NCBI RefSeq assembly: GCF_934747485.1
Contig: NZ_CAKVGN010000066.1
Span: forward strand, 1-15,911
From: an uncultured Brachyspira sp.
Lineage (GTDB): Bacteria > Spirochaetota > Brachyspiria > Brachyspirales > Brachyspiraceae
Reading direction: 5' to 3'
Length of the DNA: 15,911 nt
Made by a program: the position numbers and the translations under genes. Position 1 is the first letter of the stretch. The number at the start of each line of letters is the position of its first letter. Of this stretch, positions 1-7,480 are shown piece by piece. Under the pieces are notes generated by a model, which saw nothing but the letters and a program-made list of their open reading frames with translations, ran no database searches and had not been told where the DNA came from.

Positions 1-1
1 A

Positions 2-49
2 AATTATGATACACCTATGCTATACTTTAAGAAATTAAGGAATTCCTAA
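2..49 (+). CDS. Transposase C-terminus (partial, cut by window edge)
   Basis: The open frame that enters from the left edge reads NYDTPMLYFKKLRNS and then stops. In IS3/IS481-type rve integrases the C-terminal part commonly ends in a segment of the form RPHxxLxxxTPxxY followed by a short basic tail, and the DTPMLYFKKL string fits that pattern. The stop lies 25 bp before the presumed element tip, a normal distance. Fifteen codons are too few for a firm family call. Confidence 0.4.
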   Translation, partial: NYDTPMLYFKKLRNS

Positions 50-74
50 CTGCAATATGTCTGGCTCCTGTGCA
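2..74 (+). mobile_element. 3' end of an insertion sequence (left boundary copy)
   Basis: These 73 bp are repeated perfectly in inverse orientation at 15839-15911. The identity ends at position 74 exactly at a CA dinucleotide, so read inward from the tip the element begins TGCACAGGAGCCAGAC; TG...CA tips are usual for IS3 and IS481 family elements. A reading frame inside ends at a TAA at 47-49 and looks like the tail of an integrase-type transposase. Only the end of the element is inside the window. The IS assignment is inferred from the tip, the repeat and the frame. Another dispersed repeat is possible. Confidence 0.55.
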
Positions 75-164
75 TTAATAAAAATTATGACTGCACCCAC
101 AAATAATTAAAAACTTATAGATGCAATCATTAAACAATATCTTAAATTCAAAATATCTTAATTT

Positions 165-1547
165 TTAATAAAACTTAACAATATAATTAATTATAAATAT
201 AATAAATATGATTAGAGGAAGAATATATGTTACATAAAACCTCGTAAATTGAGGAAATTTAATTCCCCTTCCCATATCAGCTTCTTTTATAAAATTATCC
301 CATCCCCAACCATATTTAGAAACACAAAATATTATTATATACACTCCTCCAAGCTCAACTAAATTATATGTAACAATAAAGTCATATAAGTCTAAAAAAC
401 TAGTTCCTTTTCCCATCGGCTCTATAAAAGATAATACATTAAAACCTAATGCCGTAGTAGAACCCAAAACAAATACTACAATACCTACTATTATTGAAGA
501 TATATTTCTTTTTAAGTTAAACTCGGACATAGTAAAAGCAATTAAGTTTTCAAAAACAGTTATAACGGTGGTAAGTGCTGCCATAGATAAGAATACAAAG
601 AAAAGCAGTCCCCAAACCCTAGATAAAGGCATAGAGTTAAAAATATTTGGAAGCGTAACAAAAGCAAGTCCAGCCCCCTCTCCGGGATTAACTCCAAAAG
701 CAAAACTTGCAGGAAATATAACAAGCCCAGATAAAAAAGCTATCAAAGTATCTAATACTACTATTATAAGAGTTTCATTTGTTATAGTTCTCTCTTTTCC
801 TATATAGCTTCCAAAAATAGTCATGCTTCCTATACCAATGCCCAAAGTAAAAAAGGCTTGTCCAACAGCCGCATAAACTACCTCAAAAAAGTTTTTTATC
901 CCCCCATCAAACATCTTACCCAAATCCGGAAGTAGGTAGAATTTAACTCCCTCAATAGCATTAGGCAAAGTAACAGCTCTTATTATAAGTATAACCACTA
1001 TTATAAACAGAGAAGACATCATAAACTTAGAATATTTCTCAACCCCCTTCTGAAGTCCAATAAAACATATTATAGTAGCTAATAAAACCGTTACAAATAA
1101 ACCAGCAACACTGATATAAGGATTAGAAAGAGTAGCCCCAAAAAGCTCCCCAACTCCTTCAGCATTAAGATTATCTACCCTTCCAATTAACATATAAAAA
1201 GAATATATTATACTCCAACCAGCAACGGTAGTATAAAACATCATAAGTATTAAGCAGCCAATTATTTGTATATAACCAATAATATGCCATTTGCTGCCTT
1301 TCTTTTCTAATACCTTATAAGACCCCGCAATATCTCTCTGTCCGGCACGCCCTATGCTAAACTCCATTATAAGTATTGGAATGCCTACCAATAATAATGA
1401 CATTATATATATTATAACAAAAGCAGCTCCGCCATATTTTCCAGTAATGTAGGGAAATCGCCATATATTGCCAAGCCCTATAGCACATCCGGCTGATACA
1501 AGCAAAAAACCTAATCTACTTGACAATCTCTCCCTTTTGGTATCCAT
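165..1547 (-). CDS. Sodium-dependent transporter, neurotransmitter:sodium symporter (NSS) family
   Basis: This 460-residue inner-membrane protein belongs to the NSS family of LeuT, MhsT and Tyt1, which import amino acids or related solutes with Na+. The first helix holds the signature GLGNIWRFPY at residues 24-33; Asn27 falls at the same number as the Na+-ligand Asn27 of LeuT. A second unwound-helix signature, GQAFFTLGIGIGSM, lies near residue 228 and matches TM6. The hydrophobic pattern and the length fit the 11-helix bacterial subtype rather than 12-helix LeuT. The ATG is preceded by AAGGAG (1555-1560) 7 nt upstream. Substrate cannot be read from sequence, though amino acids such as tryptophan, tyrosine or branched-chain types are the usual cargo. 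It is monocistronic, divergent from the yaaR-like gene. No terminator is obvious in the 90 bp between its stop and the IS end. Confidence 0.93.
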   Translation of the reverse strand: MDTKRERLSSRLGFLLVSAGCAIGLGNIWRFPYITGKYGGAAFVIIYIMSLLLVGIPILIMEFSIGRAGQRDIAGSYKVLEKKGSKWHIIGYIQIIGCLILMMFYTTVAGWSIIYSFYMLIGRVDNLNAEGVGELFGATLSNPYISVAGLFVTVLLATIICFIGLQKGVEKYSKFMMSSLFIIVVILIIRAVTLPNAIEGVKFYLLPDLGKMFDGGIKNFFEVVYAAVGQAFFTLGIGIGSMTIFGSYIGKERTITNETLIIVVLDTLIAFLSGLVIFPASFAFGVNPGEGAGLAFVTLPNIFNSMPLSRVWGLLFFVFLSMAALTTVITVFENLIAFTMSEFNLKRNISSIIVGIVVFVLGSTTALGFNVLSFIEPMGKGTSFLDLYDFIVTYNLVELGGVYIIIFCVSKYGWGWDNFIKEADMGRGIKFPQFTRFYVTYILPLIIFIIFIINYIVKFY

Positions 1548-1579
1548 TAAAAAACTCCTTTAATAAAATATTGAGTATT

Positions 1580-1607
1580 ATTATACAACATCATAAAATT
1601 ACTTCAA
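1580..1607 (-). promoter_or_regulatory. Promoter of the NSS transporter
   Basis: Read on the minus strand there is TTGAAG (1602-1607), a 16-bp spacer and a perfect TATAAT (1580-1585). Transcription would begin near 1573, giving a leader of about 25 nt that contains the AAGGAG ribosome binding site. Confidence 0.55.
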
Positions 1608-1690
1608 GTAGTAACAAAAAGTTTTTTTAATAAAATTAAAAATAAATAAAGCATTTTTTTAAAAATACGAGATTTATTATGTTGCTATTT

Positions 1691-1739
1691 TTTACAATAT
1701 ATGTTAGGTTAACATAATTATTATTTAGTTAACATAATT
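1691..1739 (+). promoter_or_regulatory. Promoter of yaaR-like/tsaB unit with repeated GTTAACATAATT site
   Basis: A sigma-70 promoter can be placed as TTTACA (1691-1696), 16 bp, CATAAT (1713-1718). The 12-mer GTTAACATAATT occurs at 1708-1719 and again at 1728-1739, exactly 20 bp apart, close to two helical turns. The first copy is also half of an inverted repeat, TATGTTA (1700-1706) / TAACATA (1710-1716). This arrangement overlapping the -10 element is what a repressor operator would look like, but no binding protein can be named. Confidence 0.35.
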
Positions 1740-1752
1740 CAAAGGATTCTAT

Positions 1753-2181
1753 ATGTTAGTACAAGAGAGAAGAAATACAGAGGTAAACTTAAATAATAGA
1801 ATAATGCATCCTGAAAATGCAGCTGTAAAAGTTGCAACCTCGTCGTCTTCTTTTGCGGCTATGCTCGAAGAAGATAGAGAAATTAGAAAATACTCATTAG
1901 AATTAGATGAATTAAAAAGACAGATTTATGATGCGGGTAATGCATTAGAAAAAAGTGCAAATATTAAAGATTTTTATAGATTTAGAGATTTAATAACATC
2001 ATTAACAGAAAAAGTAGTAAAGCATGCTTATAAAGTAAGAATTAAATTCCAAGTAATATCAAAAATAAATGAGGAATTAGATGCTTTATACAGAGAAATT
2101 ATGAGAGAACAAAAGAATCATATAGCAATAGCAAACAAGATGATGAGACTTAAAGGCTTAGTATTAAATTTAATGTCATGA
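1753..2181 (+). CDS. YaaR family protein (DUF327)
   Basis: The 142-residue product has no signal peptide or membrane segment and is predicted to be almost entirely alpha-helical and charged. Residues 45-142 resemble the DUF327/YaaR family: a helix near 48-66, then a segment of the type SANIKDFYRFRDLITSL, a KVVKHAYKV motif near residue 88, and a closing helix ending RLKGLVLNLMS. The role of the family is not established. The N-terminal 40 residues are polar and Ser/Ala-rich. The ATG has AAAGGA (1741-1746) 6 nt upstream. The gene overlaps tsaB by 4 nt (ATGA), so the two are translationally coupled and cotranscribed. The family call rests on remembered pattern similarity. Confidence 0.62.
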   Translation: MLVQERRNTEVNLNNRIMHPENAAVKVATSSSSFAAMLEEDREIRKYSLELDELKRQIYDAGNALEKSANIKDFYRFRDLITSLTEKVVKHAYKVRIKFQVISKINEELDALYREIMREQKNHIAIANKMMRLKGLVLNLMS

Positions 2182-2879
2182 GTAATATATTAGCATTCGA
2201 TACTGTATCATCAAGCTTTTCTATAGCATTAAAAAAAAATAATGATACTCTCATAGAAACAAATAAAGAAAATATAAAAAATCACAATGAAGAATTACTT
2301 CCTATACTAAATAGTTTTTTAAAAGATAATAAAACATCATTAGATGAAATTAATTGTATAGTAATTGGAATTGGTCCGGGCTCATTCACAGCAATTAGAA
2401 TAGCATTTTCCACAATAAAAACAATATGCTATGCAAAAAACATACCAATTATAGGGGTGTCAAGTTTAGATACATTATATCAAAATATAATATCATTTGG
2501 CGGCATAAAATTATCTATGATAGATGCAAGAAAAGGGAGCATTTATGCCAACATATACAAAGATGATACAAAAATAAAAGAAAATTTAGATTTAACTTAT
2601 GATGAAGCAATAAATTTAATAAAAGAGATATCAACAAAAGATGATACTATCACATTATGCGGAGATGGTTTTTCAAAAAATGAAGATTATTTTATAGAAA
2701 AATTACAAGAATACAAATTAAACAAATTAGATAATTCTTATAATATCATAAAAGCATCAAATTCGATTTTAATATCAGAAGAACGCTACAATAAAAAAGA
2801 ATTCGACAACATATTTTCATTAAACCCATTATATATAAGAAAAAGTGAAGCAGAAAATAAACTACATATTAAAAATTAA
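2178..2879 (+). CDS. tsaB: tRNA threonylcarbamoyladenosine biosynthesis protein TsaB
   Basis: TsaB is the scaffold partner of TsaD and TsaE in making the t6A37 modification of tRNAs that read ANN codons, a cytoplasmic function required in most bacteria. The 233-residue protein has the ASKHA-fold start ILAFDTVSSSFSIAL (4-18), the family hallmark GIGPGSFTAIRI near residues 64-75 (canonical GPGSFTGLRI), and the motif MIDARKGSIYANIY near 114-127. TsaB lacks the metal-binding histidines of TsaD, and none are seen here. Length is normal. The start codon overlaps the stop of the preceding gene as ATGA. No terminator is evident in the 124 bp before the chemoreceptor gene, so some read-through is possible, although that gene has its own promoter. 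Confidence 0.93.
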   Translation: MSNILAFDTVSSSFSIALKKNNDTLIETNKENIKNHNEELLPILNSFLKDNKTSLDEINCIVIGIGPGSFTAIRIAFSTIKTICYAKNIPIIGVSSLDTLYQNIISFGGIKLSMIDARKGSIYANIYKDDTKIKENLDLTYDEAINLIKEISTKDDTITLCGDGFSKNEDYFIEKLQEYKLNKLDNSYNIIKASNSILISEERYNKKEFDNIFSLNPLYIRKSEAENKLHIKN

Positions 2880-2940
2880 CTAAATATTTTACGATAATAA
2901 TAAGCAGCATAAAAAAGTAGAAAAAACAAGTTGAGAACAC

Positions 2941-2969
2941 TTGACTTGATTAAAAATAGTAGTTATTAT
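2941..2969 (+). promoter_or_regulatory. Promoter of the chemoreceptor gene
   Basis: TTGACT (2941-2946), a 17-bp spacer and TATTAT (2964-2969) differ from the sigma-70 consensus by one base in each hexamer. The predicted start of transcription is near 2976. This lies downstream of the in-frame ATG at 2971, so that ATG cannot be the start on this transcript. Confidence 0.65.
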
Positions 2970-3003
2970 TATGCAATTAATAATAGAAAATTGGAGTTTA
3001 AAA

Positions 3004-5133
3004 GTGAAAAAGTTGCAATCTTTGTCGGTAAAAGTACCTTTATTCGTTACGGCTATTATAACAATAATGACCACTATACTGGTTGCCATAATATTAAACA
3101 TAGGTGCTCAAGGAATAAGGCAAGGGGCTATATTTGGTTTAGAATCATCTACTAAGATATATTCAAGAATGGTTAATGTATGGTTAAAGCAGGCTATGTT
3201 TTTAGCTGATTCAATAGCTAAGAGTCATACTGAATTAACTGAATATTTAGCTTTAAACACTCCTGAAACTGCTGTTGCAGCTCAAAATGTATTAAAGAAA
3301 CTCGCTAATAATAATGACCAATTAAAGGGATTAGCTTTATATGATGTTAATGGAAACATAGTATTAGATAGTGCTGATGGAAAAATTGTGAATTCTCCTA
3401 CTATGGTAAAATTAAATACTACAGAGGCTTGGGGGAAAGTAAAAGCCGGACAAACTGCTATGTATAAAACTGTAATACCTTCTTCTATTACTGATGGGCT
3501 ATATTTAGTAGTAGTATTCAGTCCTATAAAAAACTCATTAGGAAATATAATAGGAAGTGTTGCTATATTAGTAGATTGGCTTGATTTTATAGATGATGAA
3601 TTAGAGTTAGTTAAGTTTGGAAATACTGGACACCCTTTTGTTATAGATACAGATAGAAATGTTATAGCAGACCCTATTCCTGAACATGTTAGAAATGAAA
3701 CTCTTAAAAATGCTGATTATATTATTTATGCTTCTGAAAATGAGTCTGGTACTTATGAGTTTAAATCTCCATTCAATGGTGAAGATTCTTTCTCAGCTTT
3801 TTATAAAGAGCCTATTTCTGGTTGGACTATAGTAATGAGTATAGCATCAAAAGAATTATTTGCCCATACTTATTCTATGAGGCTTTATTCAAGAATTGGT
3901 ACTGTCGTTATATTAATAATTACATGTTTCATAATATTTATGTATATAAGAGGCATTACAACTACATTAAAATTATTAGCTAAAGATTTGACAAGATTAT
4001 CTGAGGGTGATTTAGACTGGTATGTACCAGAACCTGTGCTTAATAGAAAAGATGAATTTGCTATAGTAGCAGGTTCTATAGCAAGTACATTAAATACTCT
4101 TAATGAAAAAGTAAAAACTGTATATTGCAGTGCTGACATAGTAAAAGCTTCTGCTCAGGAAGTAGCTCAGCAAAACATAGAATTATCAAATAGAACAGAA
4201 AATCAGGCTTCTGGTCTTGAGGAAACTGCTTCTTCTATGGAAGAGATTGCTTCTACAATAAAAACCTCTGCTGAGCATACTGTTGAAGGAAATAACATGA
4301 TGATTAATTCCCGTAATGCTATAGATGAGGCTGGAAGAATTATTGAAGAGACTACTAAAAACATTGAAGCTGTTTATGAATCAAGCTCAAAAATCAGTGC
4401 TATTACAAAAATAATTGAATCTATTGCATTCCAAACAAACATACTTGCTTTGAATGCTGCTGTTGAGGCTGCTCGTGCGGGTGAACAGGGAAGAGGATTT
4501 GCAGTTGTTGCTTCTGAGGTTAGAAACTTAGCTCAAACTACTCAGGCTTCTGTTAAAGATATTACTACTTTAGTTTCTGACTCTGAAGAGAAAATTGCTA
4601 CTGCTACAGAAACGGCTAGAGAATCAACAGAGATATTCAAAAACTTAAAAGAACAAATTGAAGAGACTGCTAAGATTATGCAGGATTTAAGCTCTACTGC
4701 TATGGAACAGCAGGCTGGAGTTGATCAGGTTAATATAGCTATAGCTCAAATGGATACGGCTACTCAGCAAAATGCTGCTTTAGTAGAACAAGTTAGTGCT
4801 TCTTCTGAAACTTTATTCTCTCAATCTAAAGAATTATTAACTGCTATGGCATTCTTTAAATTAAGAAATAGAGATTGTAAAATACCTGTAAAACCAAATA
4901 ATCAAGATAAAAAAGAAGATACAAAAGCTAATACCACAGTAAAAAAAGAAGAACCTAAAAAAGAGCATACTGTATATAAAAAACCTGAATTAAAAAGCCC
5001 ATTAAAAAAATCATCAGAACCTACTAAAAAACCTTATGAAGAAACTAAACCTGCAAGCGTTTCTTCTGATAAAGAATTTGGTTCTACTTTTAATGCTCCT
5101 GCAAATGATGATGATGAGTTTGAATCATTCTAA
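3004..5133 (+). CDS. Methyl-accepting chemotaxis protein
   Basis: This 709-residue transmembrane receptor signals to CheA/CheW. From the N-terminus: TM1 (about 12-35), a large extracytoplasmic sensor (36-298) of double-Cache type with a DVNGNIVLDS motif, TM2 (about 299-316), a HAMP domain (317-370), and a cytoplasmic coiled-coil signalling domain whose tip IAFQTNILALNAAVEAARAG and following EQGRGFAVVASEVR (about 474-508) match the universal MCP hairpin. Residues 620-704 form a Lys/Glu/Pro-rich tether, and the protein ends in EFESF. I chose GTG 3004 rather than the in-frame ATG at 2971: GGAG (2993-2996) lies 7 nt before the GTG, while the ATG has no ribosome binding site and falls upstream of the predicted transcription start. 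The GTG start also gives a usual receptor N-terminus (VKKLQSLSVKV before TM1). The ligand is unknown; Cache sensors often bind amino acids or other small metabolites. Confidence 0.95.
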   Translation: MKKLQSLSVKVPLFVTAIITIMTTILVAIILNIGAQGIRQGAIFGLESSTKIYSRMVNVWLKQAMFLADSIAKSHTELTEYLALNTPETAVAAQNVLKKLANNNDQLKGLALYDVNGNIVLDSADGKIVNSPTMVKLNTTEAWGKVKAGQTAMYKTVIPSSITDGLYLVVVFSPIKNSLGNIIGSVAILVDWLDFIDDELELVKFGNTGHPFVIDTDRNVIADPIPEHVRNETLKNADYIIYASENESGTYEFKSPFNGEDSFSAFYKEPISGWTIVMSIASKELFAHTYSMRLYSRIGTVVILIITCFIIFMYIRGITTTLKLLAKDLTRLSEGDLDWYVPEPVLNRKDEFAIVAGSIASTLNTLNEKVKTVYCSADIVKASAQEVAQQNIELSNRTENQASGLEETASSMEEIASTIKTSAEHTVEGNNMMINSRNAIDEAGRIIEETTKNIEAVYESSSKISAITKIIESIAFQTNILALNAAVEAARAGEQGRGFAVVASEVRNLAQTTQASVKDITTLVSDSEEKIATATETARESTEIFKNLKEQIEETAKIMQDLSSTAMEQQAGVDQVNIAIAQMDTATQQNAALVEQVSASSETLFSQSKELLTAMAFFKLRNRDCKIPVKPNNQDKKEDTKANTTVKKEEPKKEHTVYKKPELKSPLKKSSEPTKKPYEETKPASVSSDKEFGSTFNAPANDDDEFESF

Positions 5134-5153
5134 TAAAAAATAATTAGAAAAAT

Positions 5154-5187
5154 AAAAGGATTAGCCCAAAATGGTTAATCCTTTTTT
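5154..5187. terminator. Bidirectional intrinsic terminator
   Basis: A perfect 10-bp stem, AAAAGGATTA (5154-5163) with TAATCCTTTT (5176-5185), encloses a 12-nt loop that can add a CCA/TGG pair. It ends in a T-run on the plus strand (5182-5187). On the minus strand the same stem is followed by TTTTATTTTT. It therefore serves both the chemoreceptor gene and the convergent mnmH. Confidence 0.85.
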
Positions 5188-5207
5188 ATGTATAAAAAAT
5201 AATAAAA

Positions 5208-6233
5208 TTAAGATTTAATTTCTGAAATTACAGATACTATATCATCTATAGTTAAACTGCCGCATTCTACATTGATTATTTTATCTTCTTCTCGAATACT
5301 TAATCTATAAGCCTTATCATAATAGTATAATAAAACCAAAACACATTCATATATTTTATTTTCTTCTAATAAAGATAAAGCCTCTCGCATTCTCTCATCG
5401 CCAAGACGTTTTTTTATTTTTATTATAGATTCTTTTAAATCATTAACACTATATTTTCCATAAGTATCTGTTATATATTTAGCTCTCTCTTCTATAGGAA
5501 CATTTAAATATATGATATTCTCAGGCTTTTTCATATTATCAAAAAAACCTCTTGGTATAGCTCTTTTTCCTATTAATAAACTTTCATCTTCAACCCACAA
5601 ATAAGAACCATTACTATATTTACACAACTCATAACATAAATTGTTCTCAAACTGCTCTTGACTGGGCTGCTCTCCTTCATTAATCCACCCAAAAGCAGAA
5701 CCTTTATGCTTAGCAATACCCTCTAAATCTATAACATTATATTCTAATTCTTTTAATCGATTTAATATCAATGTCTTTTTGCTTCCTGTTCTTCCTGTAA
5801 CTAAATTAATCTTATACTTCTTATTATTAAAAGATTCCAAAACATATCGCCTATAGCTCTTATATCCTTTATCTAATACATAAACATCATATTTATAATT
5901 AGAGCATAACCAAGCAACAGACTCACTTCTCATACCTCCCCTAAAACAATGCATTAATATAACATTATTATTAGATATCTTATCAACTTCTTTTAATATG
6001 TTAGCCATTCTGCTTCCAACATATTCAAGCCCCTTCAATATAGCAGCCTCTCTTCCATCTTCTTTGTATATAGTACCAACTACCCTTCTCTCTTCATCAT
6101 TAAATAAATAAACATTTTTAGCATTAGGAATATGACCATGAGCAAACTCTGAAGGAGAACGCACATCTATAACAGGCAAGTTATCTTCTCTTTGTAGTCT
6201 TAAAAACTCTTCTATATCTATTCTTTTTACCAT
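5208..6233 (-). CDS. mnmH: tRNA 2-selenouridine synthase (MnmH/SelU)
   Basis: MnmH replaces sulfur by selenium at the wobble 2-thiouridine of tRNAs for Lys, Glu and Gln, through an S-geranylated intermediate, using selenophosphate. The 341-residue protein has an N-terminal rhodanese domain (1-135) with the start VIDVRSPSEFAHGHIPNA and the catalytic Cys96 in HCFRGGMRS (Cys97 in E. coli). A P-loop NTPase-like domain follows. The family motif DLEGIAKHKGSAFG is at 169-182. The P-loop at 147-154 reads GRTGSKKT, with Lys where GxxxxGK[ST] has Gly; the codon is a clear AAA. Length is slightly short of the E. coli enzyme. It lies 20 nt behind the methyltransferase gene, with GGAG (6243-6246) 9 nt before its ATG, and the two are probably one operon. 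Activity would need SelD elsewhere in the genome. Confidence 0.92.
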   Translation of the reverse strand: MVKRIDIEEFLRLQREDNLPVIDVRSPSEFAHGHIPNAKNVYLFNDEERRVVGTIYKEDGREAAILKGLEYVGSRMANILKEVDKISNNNVILMHCFRGGMRSESVAWLCSNYKYDVYVLDKGYKSYRRYVLESFNNKKYKINLVTGRTGSKKTLILNRLKELEYNVIDLEGIAKHKGSAFGWINEGEQPSQEQFENNLCYELCKYSNGSYLWVEDESLLIGKRAIPRGFFDNMKKPENIIYLNVPIEERAKYITDTYGKYSVNDLKESIIKIKKRLGDERMREALSLLEENKIYECVLVLLYYYDKAYRLSIREEDKIINVECGSLTIDDIVSVISEIKS

Positions 6234-6253
6234 ATATTACAACTCCAAAATAA

Positions 6254-7036
6254 TTACATCATCTTTCCTATAGAAGCCTGCTGACAAAAGCTATTATACC
6301 TATCATCTCTAATACGCTTTTCAATAACGATTAAGCTCTCATAATAAGAAATAGAATAAGCAGTATTTGTGAAATTATTAGCCTCTAAACTGTCTCCTTC
6401 TATAGCAGAATAAGCATTCAAATAATCTATTAAGTTTTTTGTATATTCTATAAATGAGTTATGATTTTTATATCCTCCATTACAATTAGTCCAATAAGAA
6501 GTATAAACATCTTCACATAAATAAATTCCATCATCTTTTATATGACTATACATCTCTTCAAAAGTAGTTCTCTGATCTTCCATTATATGACTGCCGTCAT
6601 CAATAAGTATATCTAATTTTGGTATCTCTTTTTTTACTTCCCTTAAAAAATCTCTATCATTTTGAGAGCCTATATATATTTTAATATTATCATCTTCAAA
6701 ACGTTTACATTTCTCTTTCTTATCAATACCGTAAATATTGACTTTGGCTCCATTTTTAGAGAAATAATTTTTCCACATTTTTAATGATCCGCCGTACCCT
6801 ACTCCTATCTCAAGCAAGTTAATATCTTTTCCTCTAAACTTTGAAAAATATCTCTCATAAACATCAAAGTAAGATAAATGCTTATAAACTGCTTCTTCAC
6901 TATTCTCTATAAAATATTTGTGTAAATCTGACTTTTCTTTATTTTCATCATTAATTAAAATATCTCTCAAAACTTCTCTATTGTTATCATCATTATCTCT
7001 TATGGTAATTGTCTTTTTCTCAACTTTAAGCTTCAT
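6254..7036 (-). CDS. Class I SAM-dependent methyltransferase
   Basis: The 260-residue protein has a Rossmann methyltransferase core: motif I LEIGVGYGGS (75-84), the acidic residue ending strand 2 (Asp105 in IYGID), a DDGSH motif (146-150) and CEDVYTSYW (174-182). A DDGSH motif with a following ED is found in a group that includes metal-dependent sugar O-methyltransferases such as MycE and TylF, so O-methylation of a sugar or polysaccharide is a reasonable guess; the substrate is not shown. Residues 1-70 form a charged N-terminal extension. There is no signal peptide. The ATG follows a weak ribosome binding site (GAGGA about 10 nt upstream) and a strong promoter. It is first in a probable two-gene unit with mnmH, though a functional link with tRNA selenation is not evident. 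Confidence 0.85.
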   Translation of the reverse strand: MKLKVEKKTITIRDNDDNNREVLRDILINDENKEKSDLHKYFIENSEEAVYKHLSYFDVYERYFSKFRGKDINLLEIGVGYGGSLKMWKNYFSKNGAKVNIYGIDKKEKCKRFEDDNIKIYIGSQNDRDFLREVKKEIPKLDILIDDGSHIMEDQRTTFEEMYSHIKDDGIYLCEDVYTSYWTNCNGGYKNHNSFIEYTKNLIDYLNAYSAIEGDSLEANNFTNTAYSISYYESLIVIEKRIRDDRYNSFCQQASIGKMM

Positions 7037-7072
7037 TGTATTATTATCCTCATATTCTCATTCATTTTTAGT

Positions 7073-7101
7073 ATTTTATTTTTTATACAATAAATTGTCA
7101 A
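7073..7101 (-). promoter_or_regulatory. Promoter of the methyltransferase-mnmH unit
   Basis: On the minus strand a perfect TTGACA (7096-7101) is followed by a 17-bp spacer and TAAAAT (7073-7078). Transcription would begin near 7066, with a leader of about 30 nt. Confidence 0.65.
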
Positions 7102-7249
7102 TACATTATTTTACTAAGCTTTCAATCTCTTCTAATCCCCACCCTATTAAATTTTATGTTTTACCTAAAATTTTTGGTTTTATATTCATTAAAAACACAA
7201 TAAAAAAAGCATACCCACCCAAGTTTTAATAAAACTATAAAACCTATTT

Positions 7250-7334
7250 ACCGCACGTTTAAGCATATTAAAAAATATAATAAAAATTCTCTTTCAAATT
7301 AATCAATATATTTTAATTTGACTTACCGTGCGGT
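7250..7334. repeat. Nested inverted repeats (ACCGCACG/CGTGCGGT)
   Basis: The outer arms of 8 bp match perfectly and can be lengthened by TTT/AAA if a 2-nt insertion (GT at 7335-7336) is allowed. The inner arms CAAATTAA/TTAATTTG enclose a 10-nt loop. A transcript from either strand could fold into one long interrupted hairpin. Confidence 0.55.
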
Positions 7335-7360
7335 GTAAAGGTATTAAATTTAAAAAAATT

Positions 7361-7458
7361 AGGGCGGGTGCTATCATTTCTAAATAAGCACTAAATATAA
7401 TAAAAATTAAATTATCAAAATATAACAACAAAAAATAAAGGGCGGGATTTCTAAATAA
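7361..7458 (+). repeat. Direct repeat AGGGCGGG...ATTTCTAAATAA, two copies
   Basis: Copy 1 (7361-7387) is AGGGCGGG, then 7 nt (TGCTATC), then ATTTCTAAATAA. Copy 2 (7439-7458) has the same two blocks directly joined. The 7-nt difference and the 78-bp period indicate duplication followed by a small deletion or insertion. Confidence 0.7.
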
Positions 7459-7480
7459 ATTTTTACTGTAAAATAGTATT

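Larger units (their letters stand above)
7037..7480. other. 444-bp intergenic region with nested inverted repeats and G-rich direct repeats
   Basis: No convincing gene lies here. The part nearest 7037 holds the methyltransferase promoter. Beyond it are CCCCACCC (7137-7144) and CCACCC (7215-7220), then an 8-bp inverted repeat ACCGCACG (7250-7257) / CGTGCGGT (7327-7334). A smaller inverted repeat, CAAATTAA (7295-7302) / TTAATTTG (7313-7320), is nested in it. Next comes a direct repeat beginning AGGGCGGG, at 7361 and 7439. The GC-rich motifs stand out sharply against the AT background. The C-rich motifs on the left and G-rich motifs on the right make the region roughly mirror-symmetric. It could be a dispersed intergenic repeat of this genus, or terminators for the lipoprotein pair. 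Confidence 0.6.

Noticed and set aside
57..110. Small frame starting in the left IS end and reading MSGSCALIKIMTAPTNN
   Set aside because: It straddles the boundary of the repeat, has no ribosome binding site and shows no recognisable similarity; chance is the best explanation.
568..807. Open frames opposite or overlapping real genes (for example 568-807, 2889-3101, 3885-4139, 6918-7229, 8027-8332, 11347-11535, 12965-13291, 14927-15112)
   Set aside because: Each lies antisense to or across a well-supported gene, lacks a ribosome binding site, and has a composition explained by the reverse frame.
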